The translations under genes and the position numbers were made by a program. Shown in pieces: positions 19,455-29,680 of a stretch of 42,705 nt of DNA. The notes beneath the pieces are model-generated. The model was not told the origin of the DNA. It saw only the letters and a list, made by a program, of their open reading frames with translations, and did not search any database. The DNA is from Plicaturopsis crispa FD-325 SS-3. Its lineage: Eukaryota > Basidiomycota > Agaricomycetes > Amylocorticiales > Amylocorticiaceae. Within the stretch, counting starts at the first letter, position 1. The number at the start of each line of letters is the position of its first letter. Where the stretch lies: NCBI GenBank assembly GCA_000827205.1, contig KN832554.1:2435126-2477830 (forward strand), read 5' to 3'.

Positions 19455-20883
19455 ATGGCGCTGGCTAATGCTACGAGAAAGATTAAAATGTATGTTTCAT
19501 TCTGACTCTGCATTTTTGAATGCTGAGACGAGTGTTGTTGTGGCAGTGACATCACGTCCGACTCGATCTGTCCCTTCTGCTTTATCGTGCGTCCAGCGTT
19601 CTGTTCTTCGCAGCCACTTTCAAGCCAGCTAACATCCTTAACAATATTTGTTCACGCGAACTCCTCACAGGGTAAACGCAAACTTGTGCGTGATTTATTT
19701 GTTCTGGCAGAGGCGAACCTCATCACGGCCCATTCGTTTCCAGGACAAGGCAATTGAGGTTGTGAAGCAGAAGGGCCTAAACATTGAGATCTCCAGACAA
19801 TTCCACCCGTATGTTCGAGGCGTGTGTCTGTTTCCCAGTACTTATTTATTTTCTGGGCAGGTTTTTACTCGACCCTACGCTGGTTGACGATGTGTGCGTC
19901 GTCATTGCGCGCGGGATCTTGCGACCGAATCCCCTCTAATAATGTCTTTGTATAGGCCTCAAGATAAACGGGCCCGCTACGAATCCAAGTTCGGTAAAGA
20001 GCGGTTTGTACAGATGGAGAAAATGTATCAGACTTTCCTGACCTTGGTCTTCACCGCAACTGACCGATGGCACCAGGATGAAAGGACGAGGAAAAGAAGT
20101 CGGCATCGAGTTCTCATACGATGGTCCCCTCAGCCAAACAACCAAGTAAATTCAACCGTGCCGTCTGATCCAACCTCAAATTTACTGACCATGGGCCTGA
20201 CTTTCAGCTCTCACCGCCTTATCTCCCTCGCATACGACAAAGGCGGCGAAGCTCTGCAGCTTTCCCTCGTGGTACGCATGGCTTTTACTTCTAGCTCCAG
20301 GCCCTCGATAATGAAACTCAAATTGTTCTGCAGGAAAACCTGTTCAGCGGATACTTCGAGCACGGGGCGGACATTGGATCGCGCGAGTTCCTCAGCGAGC
20401 AAGCGGTCAAAGCGGGCGTGTTTTCGTCCGTCGAGGAGTGTAAGGAATGGCTTGCCACGGACGCGAAGAAACAGGCAAGTGTGAAAATGCGCCGCCGAGC
20501 CGTGGAAACAACTGATAGGGAATTCGCAGGAGGTCGCTCGTGGGATCCGGGATGCACAGCTGCAAGGCATCAGTGGTACGTATACTTGTTATCTGTCTCC
20601 GAGATGCTGCCCTAATAATGTTGCAGGCGTTCCCTTCTTCGTAGTGGACGAGGTGAGACCGAGATCTGCATCTGTCCTGTACTTGGCTGAGCAGAGTATG
20701 CACAGAAATACGCCGTCAGCGGTGCGCAGGACCCGGAGGTCTTCGTGCAGGTAAGAACCCGTTGTCTACTCATCCGCTATATGATGGTTGACTGCGTTTG
20801 CACATCTGGGTTAGATTTTCGAGAAGCTTGCGAAAGACCAGTCGCCCGTGAAGAAAGATGAGGATGGCGCACAATGTTACTGA
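19455..20883 (+). CDS. DsbA/FrnE-like thioredoxin-fold oxidoreductase (13 exons)
   Basis: Thirteen exons assemble in frame to 238 aa: 19455-19489, 19547-19586, 19671-19685, 19744-19808, 19861-19893, 19956-20024, 20077-20145, 20208-20271, 20334-20474, 20530-20575, 20627-20652, 20706-20750 and 20815-20883. The thioredoxin-fold start (KIDITSDSICPFCF) has a CPFC active site at residues 20-23, then GKRKLDKAIEVV, HPFLLDPTL, NSHRLISLA and the cis-proline loop GISGVPFFVVD. This order is that of the FrnE-like DsbA family, which handles dithiol-disulfide or 2-hydroxychromene-type chemistry. Exon 3 is only 15 nt. The intron after exon 9 has a GC donor (CAG|GCAAGT). There is no signal peptide, so a cytosolic role is likely. 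Confidence 0.92.
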
Positions 20884-21391
20884 TCGATAAGTACAGCACC
20901 AAGACAAGTTAACGGTTGAAAATTCAGGATTGCATCGTCGTCGTTCAACGTTCAACGTTCATGTGTATGGCTCGGATACTAATATCGCATCGCAATATCA
21001 TTATGCTCGGTCGGCGCTCAGCGCTCAACGTTCAACGTTGCGATGTCCATGGCATGCTCCATCAGTCACTTTACTATGCACTCACTCACTCGCCATTGAC
21101 GGTATCAGAAACGCGATGTATATGTATATACGTATAGCAAAATTGTGGATGAGATGGTATACCGTAAAAATCAAGAGGCAAGAAATGTACTACATATGTA
21201 TGAGATATATTTGAACTAACTACTAACTACGCAAGAGGAGAGGATCGTTGTCATGAGGGTCCGTTGAGCCGACAGTCATAATCGAGATAGAAACACAACA
21301 TAGTAAGAGGCGGAGAGGTCACGGAGAAGATGATGAAATACACAAGGGGCAATCGCATCCGAAGATCGTACGGGACGCCAATCCTTCAGCT
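20884..21391. other. convergent intergenic region with CAACGTT repeats
   Basis: CAACGTTCAACGTT occurs twice, starting at 20946 and 21026, exactly 80 bp apart. An AT-rich stretch (tatgtatatacgtata) follows near 21118-21135. No gene is seen. Confidence 0.5.
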
Positions 21392-22963
21392 TCAAGAGTT
21401 CTTCCAGCGCTTTCGATAAGGCCAGACATGGCCAGTGGAAGCATCCGTGACGGCAGAGAGACTGCGCTGGTGCACGGGGATGGGTAACGGAACGGAAACG
21501 ACGGGGGCACGGTACCACCCGCGCGTCTGGGCTTGAAGTTGCATGTACGCGACGGCTGCGTACGGTGCAGGGATATATTGCGGCAAGGCGGGAAAGGAAG
21601 GAGAGGTCACGGGTGGACGGGATGTATGGATGATAGATGACGCCACTTCTGGCGGCGAAATAGCTTCTATCCAGCCGTCGTCCGTGGTGGTCAGAGGGAT
21701 GCGCCTGCTGACAGAGGGAGGGGTGATCTCCCAGTCTTTCTCGTCCCCGGATTCCCGCCGCTGCCCGAGGGCTAGCATGAGATTGCGCGTCCGCCGTGCT
21801 TTCTCTAAGTCTGCACTCGCCGCGTTCTTACCTTCGCCAGGGCATATCCATCCGTCCTCTTCGCTGTTATCATCACCGTCGAATTCCGATAGCGTGGATT
21901 CCAACGACCCCGACTCAGCGTCGGTCTCGACGCAACCGGACATCAGTGTATCAGTATCAGAAACATCACGGTGTTTCTTCGACTCCTGGGCATGTGCAAG
22001 CCGCAGTTCGTCTACAATTTCCCGTGTGCGGGAACGTACTGATTTTCGTGAAGCAGGGCCTGCGCCGAGAAACGACGAGAGAAATGGGGAGAGCGACTGT
22101 GTGCGCGGAGGGGGGGATACCGCGCTGTAGAAACCCGACTCATCTTTCTGTAGAGTGGGCGGAAGCGACTGAGTGCTAGAGTTTAAGGACGGAAAACTGT
22201 AGCCAGGAGACGGTGAAGGCGAGAGCGGCGGGGATGGGGAGGGGGTGGCTGTGCGCTGCGAGGAAAAGGACGGCACAAAAGACGACGCTGCGGCGTTGAG
22301 GCGCTTTGTTAACCTAGGACTCGGGGAGGCGTCTGCGACAACAGCTTTCGCGTAGGAGCGTTTCGCGGGCTTCGGCGTCTCTGGCACGGCATAGGATATA
22401 GCGGAGCGCTCGGAGCTGGTGAGTTCGGGCACGCCCATCGTGAGCCACCCTTCTTCGCTTCCAGAGCCATGCTCGCCCTCAAGCAAGTCATGAACTAGGG
22501 AATCCCAGTCCTTCCGCCCGCGGGTGACTTCCCCTTCGTCGATTGCTTCGCATAGTAAGCGTGACTTTGAGAGCACATTGCCCGCCACCCGAAACCCAAC
22601 ACATTTCTCGTAAGCTGCGAGTACCGCATCCGCACCTTGGATCCCAACGAGGTCGGCATTCAAGGAGTCGGCGTCAACGGCACAAGCGACATTCGTGGCG
22701 AGGAATCGCGAGAGGTAGTGGTGGTAGGAACTAGCGGACGAATGCGCGCCTTTGTCTTCGCTATATGCCCAAAACTCGTCGAGTTTAACGTGGTCATCCG
22801 TCCCTTCTGCATCCCGTTCGTCTGCTGACAGGGCACCTGGAAGCATATCGCAAAGTTCAGCCGCAATTGAACGAGCGAGGGCGGGGGGACCAGAGGTGCG
22901 ATTGGGATGGTTTAAAGGCGCATTCGGGTGGGCCAAGAGCGAGGTGGGACCTATCTCAGACAA
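21392..22963 (-). CDS. Ser/Pro-rich disordered protein of unknown function
   Basis: A long open frame on the minus strand encodes up to 523 aa. No in-frame ATG exists before residue 40 (ATG at 22846), although the preceding residues (LARSIAAELCDMLPGAL) look like part of a folded segment. Either translation starts at 22846 or a spliced upstream exon supplies the start. The N-terminal 170 residues look structured (DEFWAYSEDKGAHSS, YHHYLSRFLATNVACAVDAD). The centre is low-complexity Ser/Pro with SPSP repeats, then an acidic segment (SEFDGDDNSEEDGWICPGEG). The C-terminus is Pro/Tyr-rich and ends VWPYRKRWKNS. I do not recognise the family. Confidence 0.65.
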   Translation of the reverse strand: MSEIGPTSLLAHPNAPLNHPNRTSGPPALARSIAAELCDMLPGALSADERDAEGTDDHVKLDEFWAYSEDKGAHSSASSYHHYLSRFLATNVACAVDADSLNADLVGIQGADAVLAAYEKCVGFRVAGNVLSKSRLLCEAIDEGEVTRGRKDWDSLVHDLLEGEHGSGSEEGWLTMGVPELTSSERSAISYAVPETPKPAKRSYAKAVVADASPSPRLTKRLNAAASSFVPSFSSQRTATPSPSPPLSPSPSPGYSFPSLNSSTQSLPPTLQKDESGFYSAVSPPPRTQSLSPFLSSFLGAGPASRKSVRSRTREIVDELRLAHAQESKKHRDVSDTDTLMSGCVETDAESGSLESTLSEFDGDDNSEEDGWICPGEGKNAASADLEKARRTRNLMLALGQRRESGDEKDWEITPPSVSRRIPLTTTDDGWIEAISPPEVASSIIHTSRPPVTSPSFPALPQYIPAPYAAVAYMQLQAQTRGWYRAPVVSVPLPIPVHQRSLSAVTDASTGHVWPYRKRWKNS

Positions 22964-23357
22964 GAATATCCGAGCCCGTGAGGTTGAAAGAATTGTTTCG
23001 ACGGATGCTAAGGGAGACTAGACCTATCGAAACAAAGGAAAGAACAAGGCGTTCGTCTGTCGCACTTATCAGCGTACAATCTTACAGCATGTGTCCCATG
23101 TGTTCGAGTTATTGTCAAAGGAGCGCGCGAGTCAAGGTGTTTGTAAGTACGACGCGCCACCGTCCTGGCGAGCGCGGAGAACAAATATCCATCCAAAAAT
23201 GGGAGGCGGGGTTTGAAGAACTTGGCTTCGACGCGGCTGTAAGTATTTCGACGTGTCTGCTCACTTCACTAAGTAGTGTTCTCTCTGAAACCCAACGATC
23301 CCATTTCAAAGTTATCTGGCCACAGAGAGTCCTGACGGACTTGGAAGCTGGTCCACG
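22964..23357. promoter_or_regulatory. divergent promoter region
   Basis: About 394 bp lie between the disordered-protein frame and the glucosidase II ATG at 23358. It may also hold a short missing 5' exon of the minus-strand gene. No motif was identified. Confidence 0.35.
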
Positions 23358-26300
23358 ATGCGCTCTTTGAGCTATACGGGAGCACTTCTGCTCCTCGTAA
23401 TTTCCCCTGCGGTCTACGCGTTCAAGTCCGGAGACTTCAAGACTTGCTCTCAGTCAGGCTTCTGTCGCCGGGGCCGGGCACTTGCGCAGCGTGCTGTCGA
23501 AAACCCGACCTGGAAGTCTCCTTACACGGTAGATGCTGCGTCCATAGCCGTCGCGTCGAACCAGGCCTCTTTCACCGCGGCGGTGAAGTCATCGGTTTAC
23601 CCCGACGTCAAGTTCGGACTGGAGTTACGCGTGCATGAAGATGGGGTAGTCCGTGTGCGCATGGACGAGGTCGACGGGCTACGGAAACGGTATGACGAGG
23701 CAGCATCTTGGGCGTTGATAGCGGAGCCCAGAATCAGCAATGATATTACCTGGACGATTGGGAAGAAGGACGCGCGTGCAGTGTATGGGCCCAAGAAGGA
23801 CATCGAGGTCGTAGTTGCCTTCGACCCGTTGCGCGTAACCCTGTTGCGTGGTGGGAAGGAGCAGGTGGTGCTCAATGGTCTCGGGCTTCTGCATATGGAG
23901 CATTTCCGAACCAAGACATCCGAACCCCCTCAGGAATCGTCGGAAGAAGGGTCGGACGGTGACGACGATGCTCAGGCGGCCTTCAAAGTTCCCAACGAGC
24001 GTGCTTGGTTCGAGGGTGAAGCACAGGACGACTGGTGGGAAGAGAAGTTCTCATCCTGGACCGACTCGAAGCCCAAAGGTAGTTGTCCAACGAAAGACCA
24101 GCCAACAGTGTGTTAATCTTGCGAATTAGGCCCAGAGTCGCTTTCTCTCGATATTTCTTTCCCTTGGCACGGTCATGTGTACGGTATCCCACAACACGCG
24201 ACGCGTCTCGATCTACCAACTACCTCTGGATCCAACCCTACCTACACCGATCCCTACCGCTTCTATAACGCGGACGTGTTCGAATACCTTGCATCCTCGC
24301 CGGTCTCGCTGTATGGCTCCATTCCCGTCATGCATGCACATTCTGCCGAATCGACTGTCGGAATCTTCAACGCTGTAGCCTCGGAGACATGGATTGACGT
24401 CGCGCACCCTTCCGACAAGTCCACCGCAACGCATTGGATATCGGAATCTGGCATCCTCGATGTGTTTATCCTGCCAGGCCCGACTCCCGATGAGATATTC
24501 CAGCAATACGCTAGACTTACCGGGACAACTGCACTCCCAGCTCATTGGAGTCTTGGATATCACCAATGTCGCTGGAACTACGTCAGCTCCGACGATATTC
24601 GCCAGGTACAGAAGCGGTTCGACGAGGAGGATATTCCCGTTGACGTTTTCTGGCTCGATATCGAATACGCTGAGGAACACAAGTACTTCATCTGGGATCA
24701 CAAGACATTCCCTGATCCTGTCGAGATGACCAATGACGTTGCCGCACTCGGTCGAAAGGTGAGATGGTATTCTCGACAATCTAGATGCGGTACTCTGACT
24801 GAACGTTCGCATTCTCAGATGGTTGTCATCGTAGACCCTCATTTGAAACGCGCATCGAATTACCCGATATACCAAAAGGCCAGCGAGCTTAACGTGCTTG
24901 TCAAACCGGCGAGCGGTGAAGGCGAATATGAAGGCTGGTGCTGGACGGGCAGCAGTTCCTGGATGGATTTCTTCAACCCCAAGAGCTGGGAATTCTGGAA
25001 GGGTCTATTCAGGTATGAAAAATTGGACAACGAATGGACGTGGACCGAAAGTACCGATGCTGTTCACATATGGAACGATATGAACGAAGTGAGTCAGAAC
25101 ATTTTATCTTGTTTGCCTGCCCGCATACTGACTGATAATATTGTGCGACAGCCCGCTATATTCAATGGACCGGAAATCACTATGCCCAAGGACAGTATTC
25201 ACTACGGAGGCTGGGAACATCGGGACATTCATAACATTAATGGCATGCTCTTGGTAAGTGTGTCGATTATATTATCACTCTTCCACACTTATACTTCTCC
25301 TAGCCTAATATCACAACACAAGGCCTCCTCGAGCGGTCGAATCCGCCTAAGCGGCCGTTCGTCCTCACACGATCGTTCTTTGCGGGCTCACAGCGCTTCG
25401 GTGCGCAGTGGACCGGAGACAACCTTGGCACATGGGAGCATATGGCCATAGGGATCAAAATGACGCTTGCGAACAGTATTGCCGGCATGACATTCACAGG
25501 ATGTAAGTCAACGTTGCAATTGCGGTTGGCGCACTCGTACTTATACGTTAACGTTACTGTTCAGCCGACGTCGGTGGTTTCTTCGGAAACCCCGAGCCCG
25601 AGATGCTTGTGCGCTGGTACCAAGTCGGCATTTTCATGCCTTTCTTCCGTGCCCACGCACATATCGACACCAAGCGCAGAGAGCCCTATCTTCTTGACGA
25701 GCCCTACAAGAGCATTCTCCGTGATGTGATTCGACTCCGGTATACCATGCTTCCTGTGTGGTACACTGCGTTCCGCGAGGCTAGCGTCAACGGATTCCCA
25801 ATCATGAGGTAGCCATTCTTCTGCTCTATTGACGTGCGCAAATATTAATTATTTTGAAACGCTTCAGGCCGCAATACACTGTTTTCCCGAAGGACGAAGG
25901 CGGTTTCAGCATTGACGACCAATATTACATCGGCGGGTCTGGTTTACTTGTCAAACCCGTCACCGAGAAAGACGTCAGAGAGGCGTCTGTCTACCTCGCC
26001 GAGGACCAAGTGGGTACCCATAAGTCGCATTCTTTGGGTCATCTTGCTGATTCGCTATGCAGGTATACTATGACTATTTCACACAACATGCGTACCGCGG
26101 CGCTGCGAAGGGAAAATACGTCACCGTTCCGGCTGAGCTTCATCAAGTTCCTGTCCTTGTCCGTGGCGGCTCCATCGTCCCTACCAGAGAGCGCCCCCGC
26201 CGTTCATCGCCTTTGATGAAATACGATCCCTTCACCCTCCGGGTAGCTCTTGACAAGAAGGGCTCCGCAACGGGAGAGCTGTACATGGACGACGGCGATA

Positions 26301-26677
26301 CCTTCGGACACCAAGACGGCAAGCTCGTTTGGCGCGCCTTCAACGCAGAGAAGCAGGGCAAGGTCTTACGCATAGCGAACACAGACCTTGCGGCGAAGCA
26401 CCCGAGCACTGCGGTTGACGGCGTCGCGCTGGCTAAAATCGACCCCGAGAATGAGTACGCGAAGAGCGTCGATCATGTGCGGGTGGAGAAGGTCGTGGTC
26501 GTTGGCTTGAACGGCAAGCCGGCAAGCGTGAGCGTTGAAGGAGGGAAGGAACTAGAGTGGACGTATACCCCAGGTGTCGCCTCTAGCGACAAGAAGGAAG
26601 GCATAGCGAGTGTCCTCACTGTGAAGGACCCTGGGGTCGGAATTGCGAAGGAATGGGCGATAATAGTTCGACTGTAG
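23358..26677 (+). CDS. ROT2: glucosidase II alpha subunit, GH31 (8 exons)
   Basis: Exons 23358-24078, 24130-24758, 24819-25088, 25152-25253, 25304-25502, 25565-25808, 25868-26009 and 26063-26677 join to 973 aa, the usual length. A signal peptide ([21 protein letters not shown]) leads to [15 protein letters not shown], the standard start of the mature alpha subunit. The GH31 nucleophile is Asp about 537 in HIWNDMNEP, and the acid/base is Asp about 613 in WTGDNLGTW. Other landmarks are [23 protein letters not shown] and [18 protein letters not shown]. In the ER the enzyme trims the two inner glucoses of N-glycans, gating the calnexin cycle, with a beta subunit encoded elsewhere. There is no C-terminal HDEL, as expected because the beta subunit provides retention. 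Confident call. Confidence 0.97.
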
Positions 26678-26868
26678 ACCGATTTCCATAGCCCTTCCTT
26701 TTTGACCCTACAAAATCAGAATCGCATTTACCCTCCGTCTACGTCGCTATATACATAAACATGCATGCAGAAGTTGTCGCCCAAGTTGCAACGATGAGAC
26801 TGTCGGAGGAACAAGGCACATGCATAAGTAGGTTGAATATGTACATGGTATTGATACACACGCTACCG
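26678..26868. terminator. convergent 3' ends
   Basis: About 190 bp separate the stop codons of the glucosidase II gene (plus) and the BTB gene (minus). Overlapping 3' UTRs are likely. Confidence 0.35.
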
Positions 26869-27927
26869 TTACCCCACTAACTTCTTACCGGTACCCCTCT
26901 TGCTCTTTAACCCTCGGACGTCCCTGCTGTTCTTGCGCGTATTTCCGCGCGCATCCTGACACCGCATGCACGCGCAAGAGCAGCTGCCAAACGCTACACT
27001 TACACTTGGGTCATGATACCCTGTACATCCGCTGCAAACGAGGCCCCGCTGCGTCGCGTCTTCCACTTTTGGAGACGCAATCATCGGAGGGTCTACGGAG
27101 GGCTCAGGGAGTCCGAAATCCCATGACCCGTTGTATAATGACCCGTTGTATACAGCATCGCGCGTGTTTGCTTGGGTGGCCACGGTACATCCCACTAACC
27201 CGTCATCGCTGGGGGCTGCTTCGACTAGATTGCTCGCAGGCATATCGTCATTGAGCGGCGCTGGCGCAGCACCAAGAGTAGAACGATCGGCTGCGTGACT
27301 TTGTTGGTCCGACGGAAGAGACTCCACGACATCATGTGTTGAGGAGGGTGGAGAGTCGCCGCCAAGCTTCGCGCGCTCCTCGAGCCCGACGGTGCGCTCG
27401 ATGATCGCGGCTACTTTGGACGCATACACGAACCCCGAGACGACGCGCATATCCTCTCGTGCTCTCGCGATCTTCATAGCCTCGCGCATGCCAAGCCTCG
27501 TGCCCTCCTCCTCACTGAGCGCCTCAGGACGCTCGCAAACGGCTCGGTACGCGTCTGCGAGCCAAGATGTGATGCCATATTCGCGCCCGAGGACGACTTT
27601 ATCGATGGGTGAAGCGATGAGCGCGAGCTCCTTGATTGCGAGCGTGCGGATAGAGGCGAAATCCCATTTTACGGCGAGGTTTAGAATGGACGTCCATTCT
27701 TCGACGGTCGAGGCATCATGCACGCCAAATTCACTGATTTACGTCGCCGTTGTATTAGTAGGGGAAACGGGTCAAATAGTGCGAGTGTACATACGCTGGA
27801 AACAGGATACCTAGAAAGCGCTCAAAATCAAGTGCAGTGATATCTTCCAAAGGAATGGTGGGCGAGTCTGTATACGGATCGAAGACTCGATAATCGTTGC
27901 AAAACCGGATTCCTGCATTTCGGGTCA
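26869..27927 (-). pseudogene. BTB-domain protein, 3' exons (5' part apparently broken)
   Basis: The final exon 27733-26869 and the preceding exon 27927-27795 are joined across a 61-nt intron (GTATGT...CAG). They read FDPYTDSPTIPLEDITALDFERFLGILFPAEFGVHDAS across the junction, the second half of a fungal BTB/POZ domain. Next comes WTSILNLAVKWDFASIRTLAIKEL, the BACK-like helical region typical of Agaricomycete BTB proteins. The C-terminus is disordered and then Cys-rich (CSGCTGYHDP, CSCACMRC) and basic. The first half of the BTB fold, normally containing a VHR motif, is not found next to these exons. A candidate first exon lies at 28814-28921, beyond about 900 bp of repeat-bearing DNA. I call it a probable pseudogene; missed small exons are the alternative. 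Confidence 0.6.
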
Positions 27928-27939
27928 CTGAACTAGCCT

Positions 27940-28813
27940 AAGTCCATTGCCCGGACACAACCCGTCTAAGTTAGCCCGACTTTTTTCGTATCTACCCAAC
28001 CTGAATCGCCCCATGAATGTAACATTCTGGTGCATCCAATCCAGCCTCAGTAAATTCGTGTAATATCGTCCAAGCCAGCCCGACTTTTCCGTGTTTCCCA
28101 TAAGAATCACCTCAAACCCTGCTTGTCAGGTCAAAGACATATAACTAAAATACTTTCCAAGGTGTCTCGCAATACCTGAAGCCCCCGGAAGAGGTGCAAA
28201 GTGGTTGTAATCCATCTGCAGAGGCTGAAAGGCCTTAGGAGGAGGAGGAAAGCAGCTTTCGGGTCACATGGACCTCTTACTACGGCTGAAAAAAATCCTT
28301 GAAGTGTCTTATATACACCATCTAAGCCCTTTGAGTGATTCAGAGAGAAAATATGCACCGGGGGATGCTGTTGAAGGCAGGGGAAGTGGGGGAAGGTAAT
28401 AATGCGGGCTGGGTCTGTACAATGGAATGCCGAAAAGTTGTGCTGAGTCCGTGCATTCATGGCAATGGAAAAAGCGGGCTGAATAGGTACCTATAAATCT
28501 GGGCCAGCTTGTCACCCGGTCAATGTTCAATCGATTAATTCCATGAGGCTGAATTTATCGCCATTTTGGGGGCTTAGTTGGAGGATACATTACGATGGAA
28601 AAGGCGGGCTGAGTTGCCTCCCTGTGCCCGGGCTGGGCCAGCAACCTGAAATGCAAGAAACACATTTTGGATAATCGTTCAATATATCGCGGAACCGTTC
28701 AGAGTGGGTCCTCAAAAAATAACTGGGGACTTGGAAAAGAACGGTGTCCTCGACCTAACCATGCAATGAGCTCGGTGGACTTGCAAGTTGACAGCCAATT
28801 GGATAGGACGCAC
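27940..28813. repeat. repeat-bearing region within the BTB locus
   Basis: A short motif close to GAAAAAGNCGGGCTG occurs at least four times: on the plus strand near 28467-28482 and 28597-28612, and on the minus strand near 28088-28073 and 27992-27974. A looser GCGGGCTGGG lies at 28404. This looks like remains of a small dispersed element or internally repeated insertion. No coding frame in it is recognisable. It separates the two halves of the BTB gene. Confidence 0.45.
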
Positions 28814-28921
28814 CAGGAAAGTTACGTTCACATCTTGCATGAAGTATTTTTCATGCCTGTGGGGTTCGAGTGAATCCGGCGTAGACAAATCAGACGACAT
28901 TGGAGAGATATAGGTCGCCAT
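28814..28921 (-). pseudogene. candidate first exon of the BTB gene
   Basis: From ATG 28921, 36 codons read MATYISPMSSDLSTP and then HRHEKYFMQDVNVTFL, ending at a GTGCGT donor at 28813. HEKYFMQDVNVTFLV resembles the opening strand of fungal BTB domains. Reading through, the frame continues to a QVHRAHC segment and then stops near 28712. A matching exon fragment lies at 73-155, with the start codon aligned. This is likely the original 5' exon of the gene ending at 26869, now separated from it. Confidence 0.5.
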
Positions 28922-29680
28922 ATCGCTGTCGGGGAGAGACTTGAGTGAAGGGGGATGTGCTGCACGTCCAGGGTAGCGCTTTAAAAAAACCCGACCTCAT
29001 TGTACTGCGGATTGGCCTCGAGGGCGTCTGTTCGAAGTGGAAGGTCGGAACTAGGTTGAATTCCTGAGCGCTCCACGGCCAGTGGCGTTAGTGTACATAC
29101 AGCCATCCTGGATAAACATGGCCAGAGGGTACCTTCCTACACGTTGACTAGGACTTCCTGCCGTGCATCCTAACGCATACTGAACAACGGGCCGTCTAGT
29201 TGAGGAGCTTGTCAATTGACGGGCGCGTACCACAGATTTGAATGGCCCAATATGTCTAAAATCTGGACATGAAAGCTTGTAAGAAATCGGTAGACACTGC
29301 GCGACCGAGCTTACCTTTAAACTCGGACACGCAATCACAACCTGACGGTCGTTGCAGTAAGGCAAGCTGACTGCATGCTGAGTTTATCGATTACGAGTCC
29401 CCTCTGCTACTTATATTTGGCAAGTGCGTGAGATGGTTGTAAAGGTCCTGGACAGTGCCTCTCTGCTAATAGACGATTTCTTGTAAAAAGCAGGCGTCAT
29501 GTTTGAAGGTTTTCTTCAGGTTTTCATTTCTCGCGTAGTCTCGGACGCGGTCCATGTGATTTCCCCATATTCATCACGGGGCCTCGGATCCCGACCCCGC
29601 ATATGTTCGCCGCCTTCTGTTCCCAACATTCAACGTCGACCGCCGTGTGTAGTTGTCCTCAGTTCGATATCTGAATAGCC
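28922..29680. other. intergenic region upstream of the dehydrogenase
   Basis: About 760 bp between divergent units. A minus-strand frame at 29051-29365 is not recognisable. No repeat or RNA gene is seen. Confidence 0.4.
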
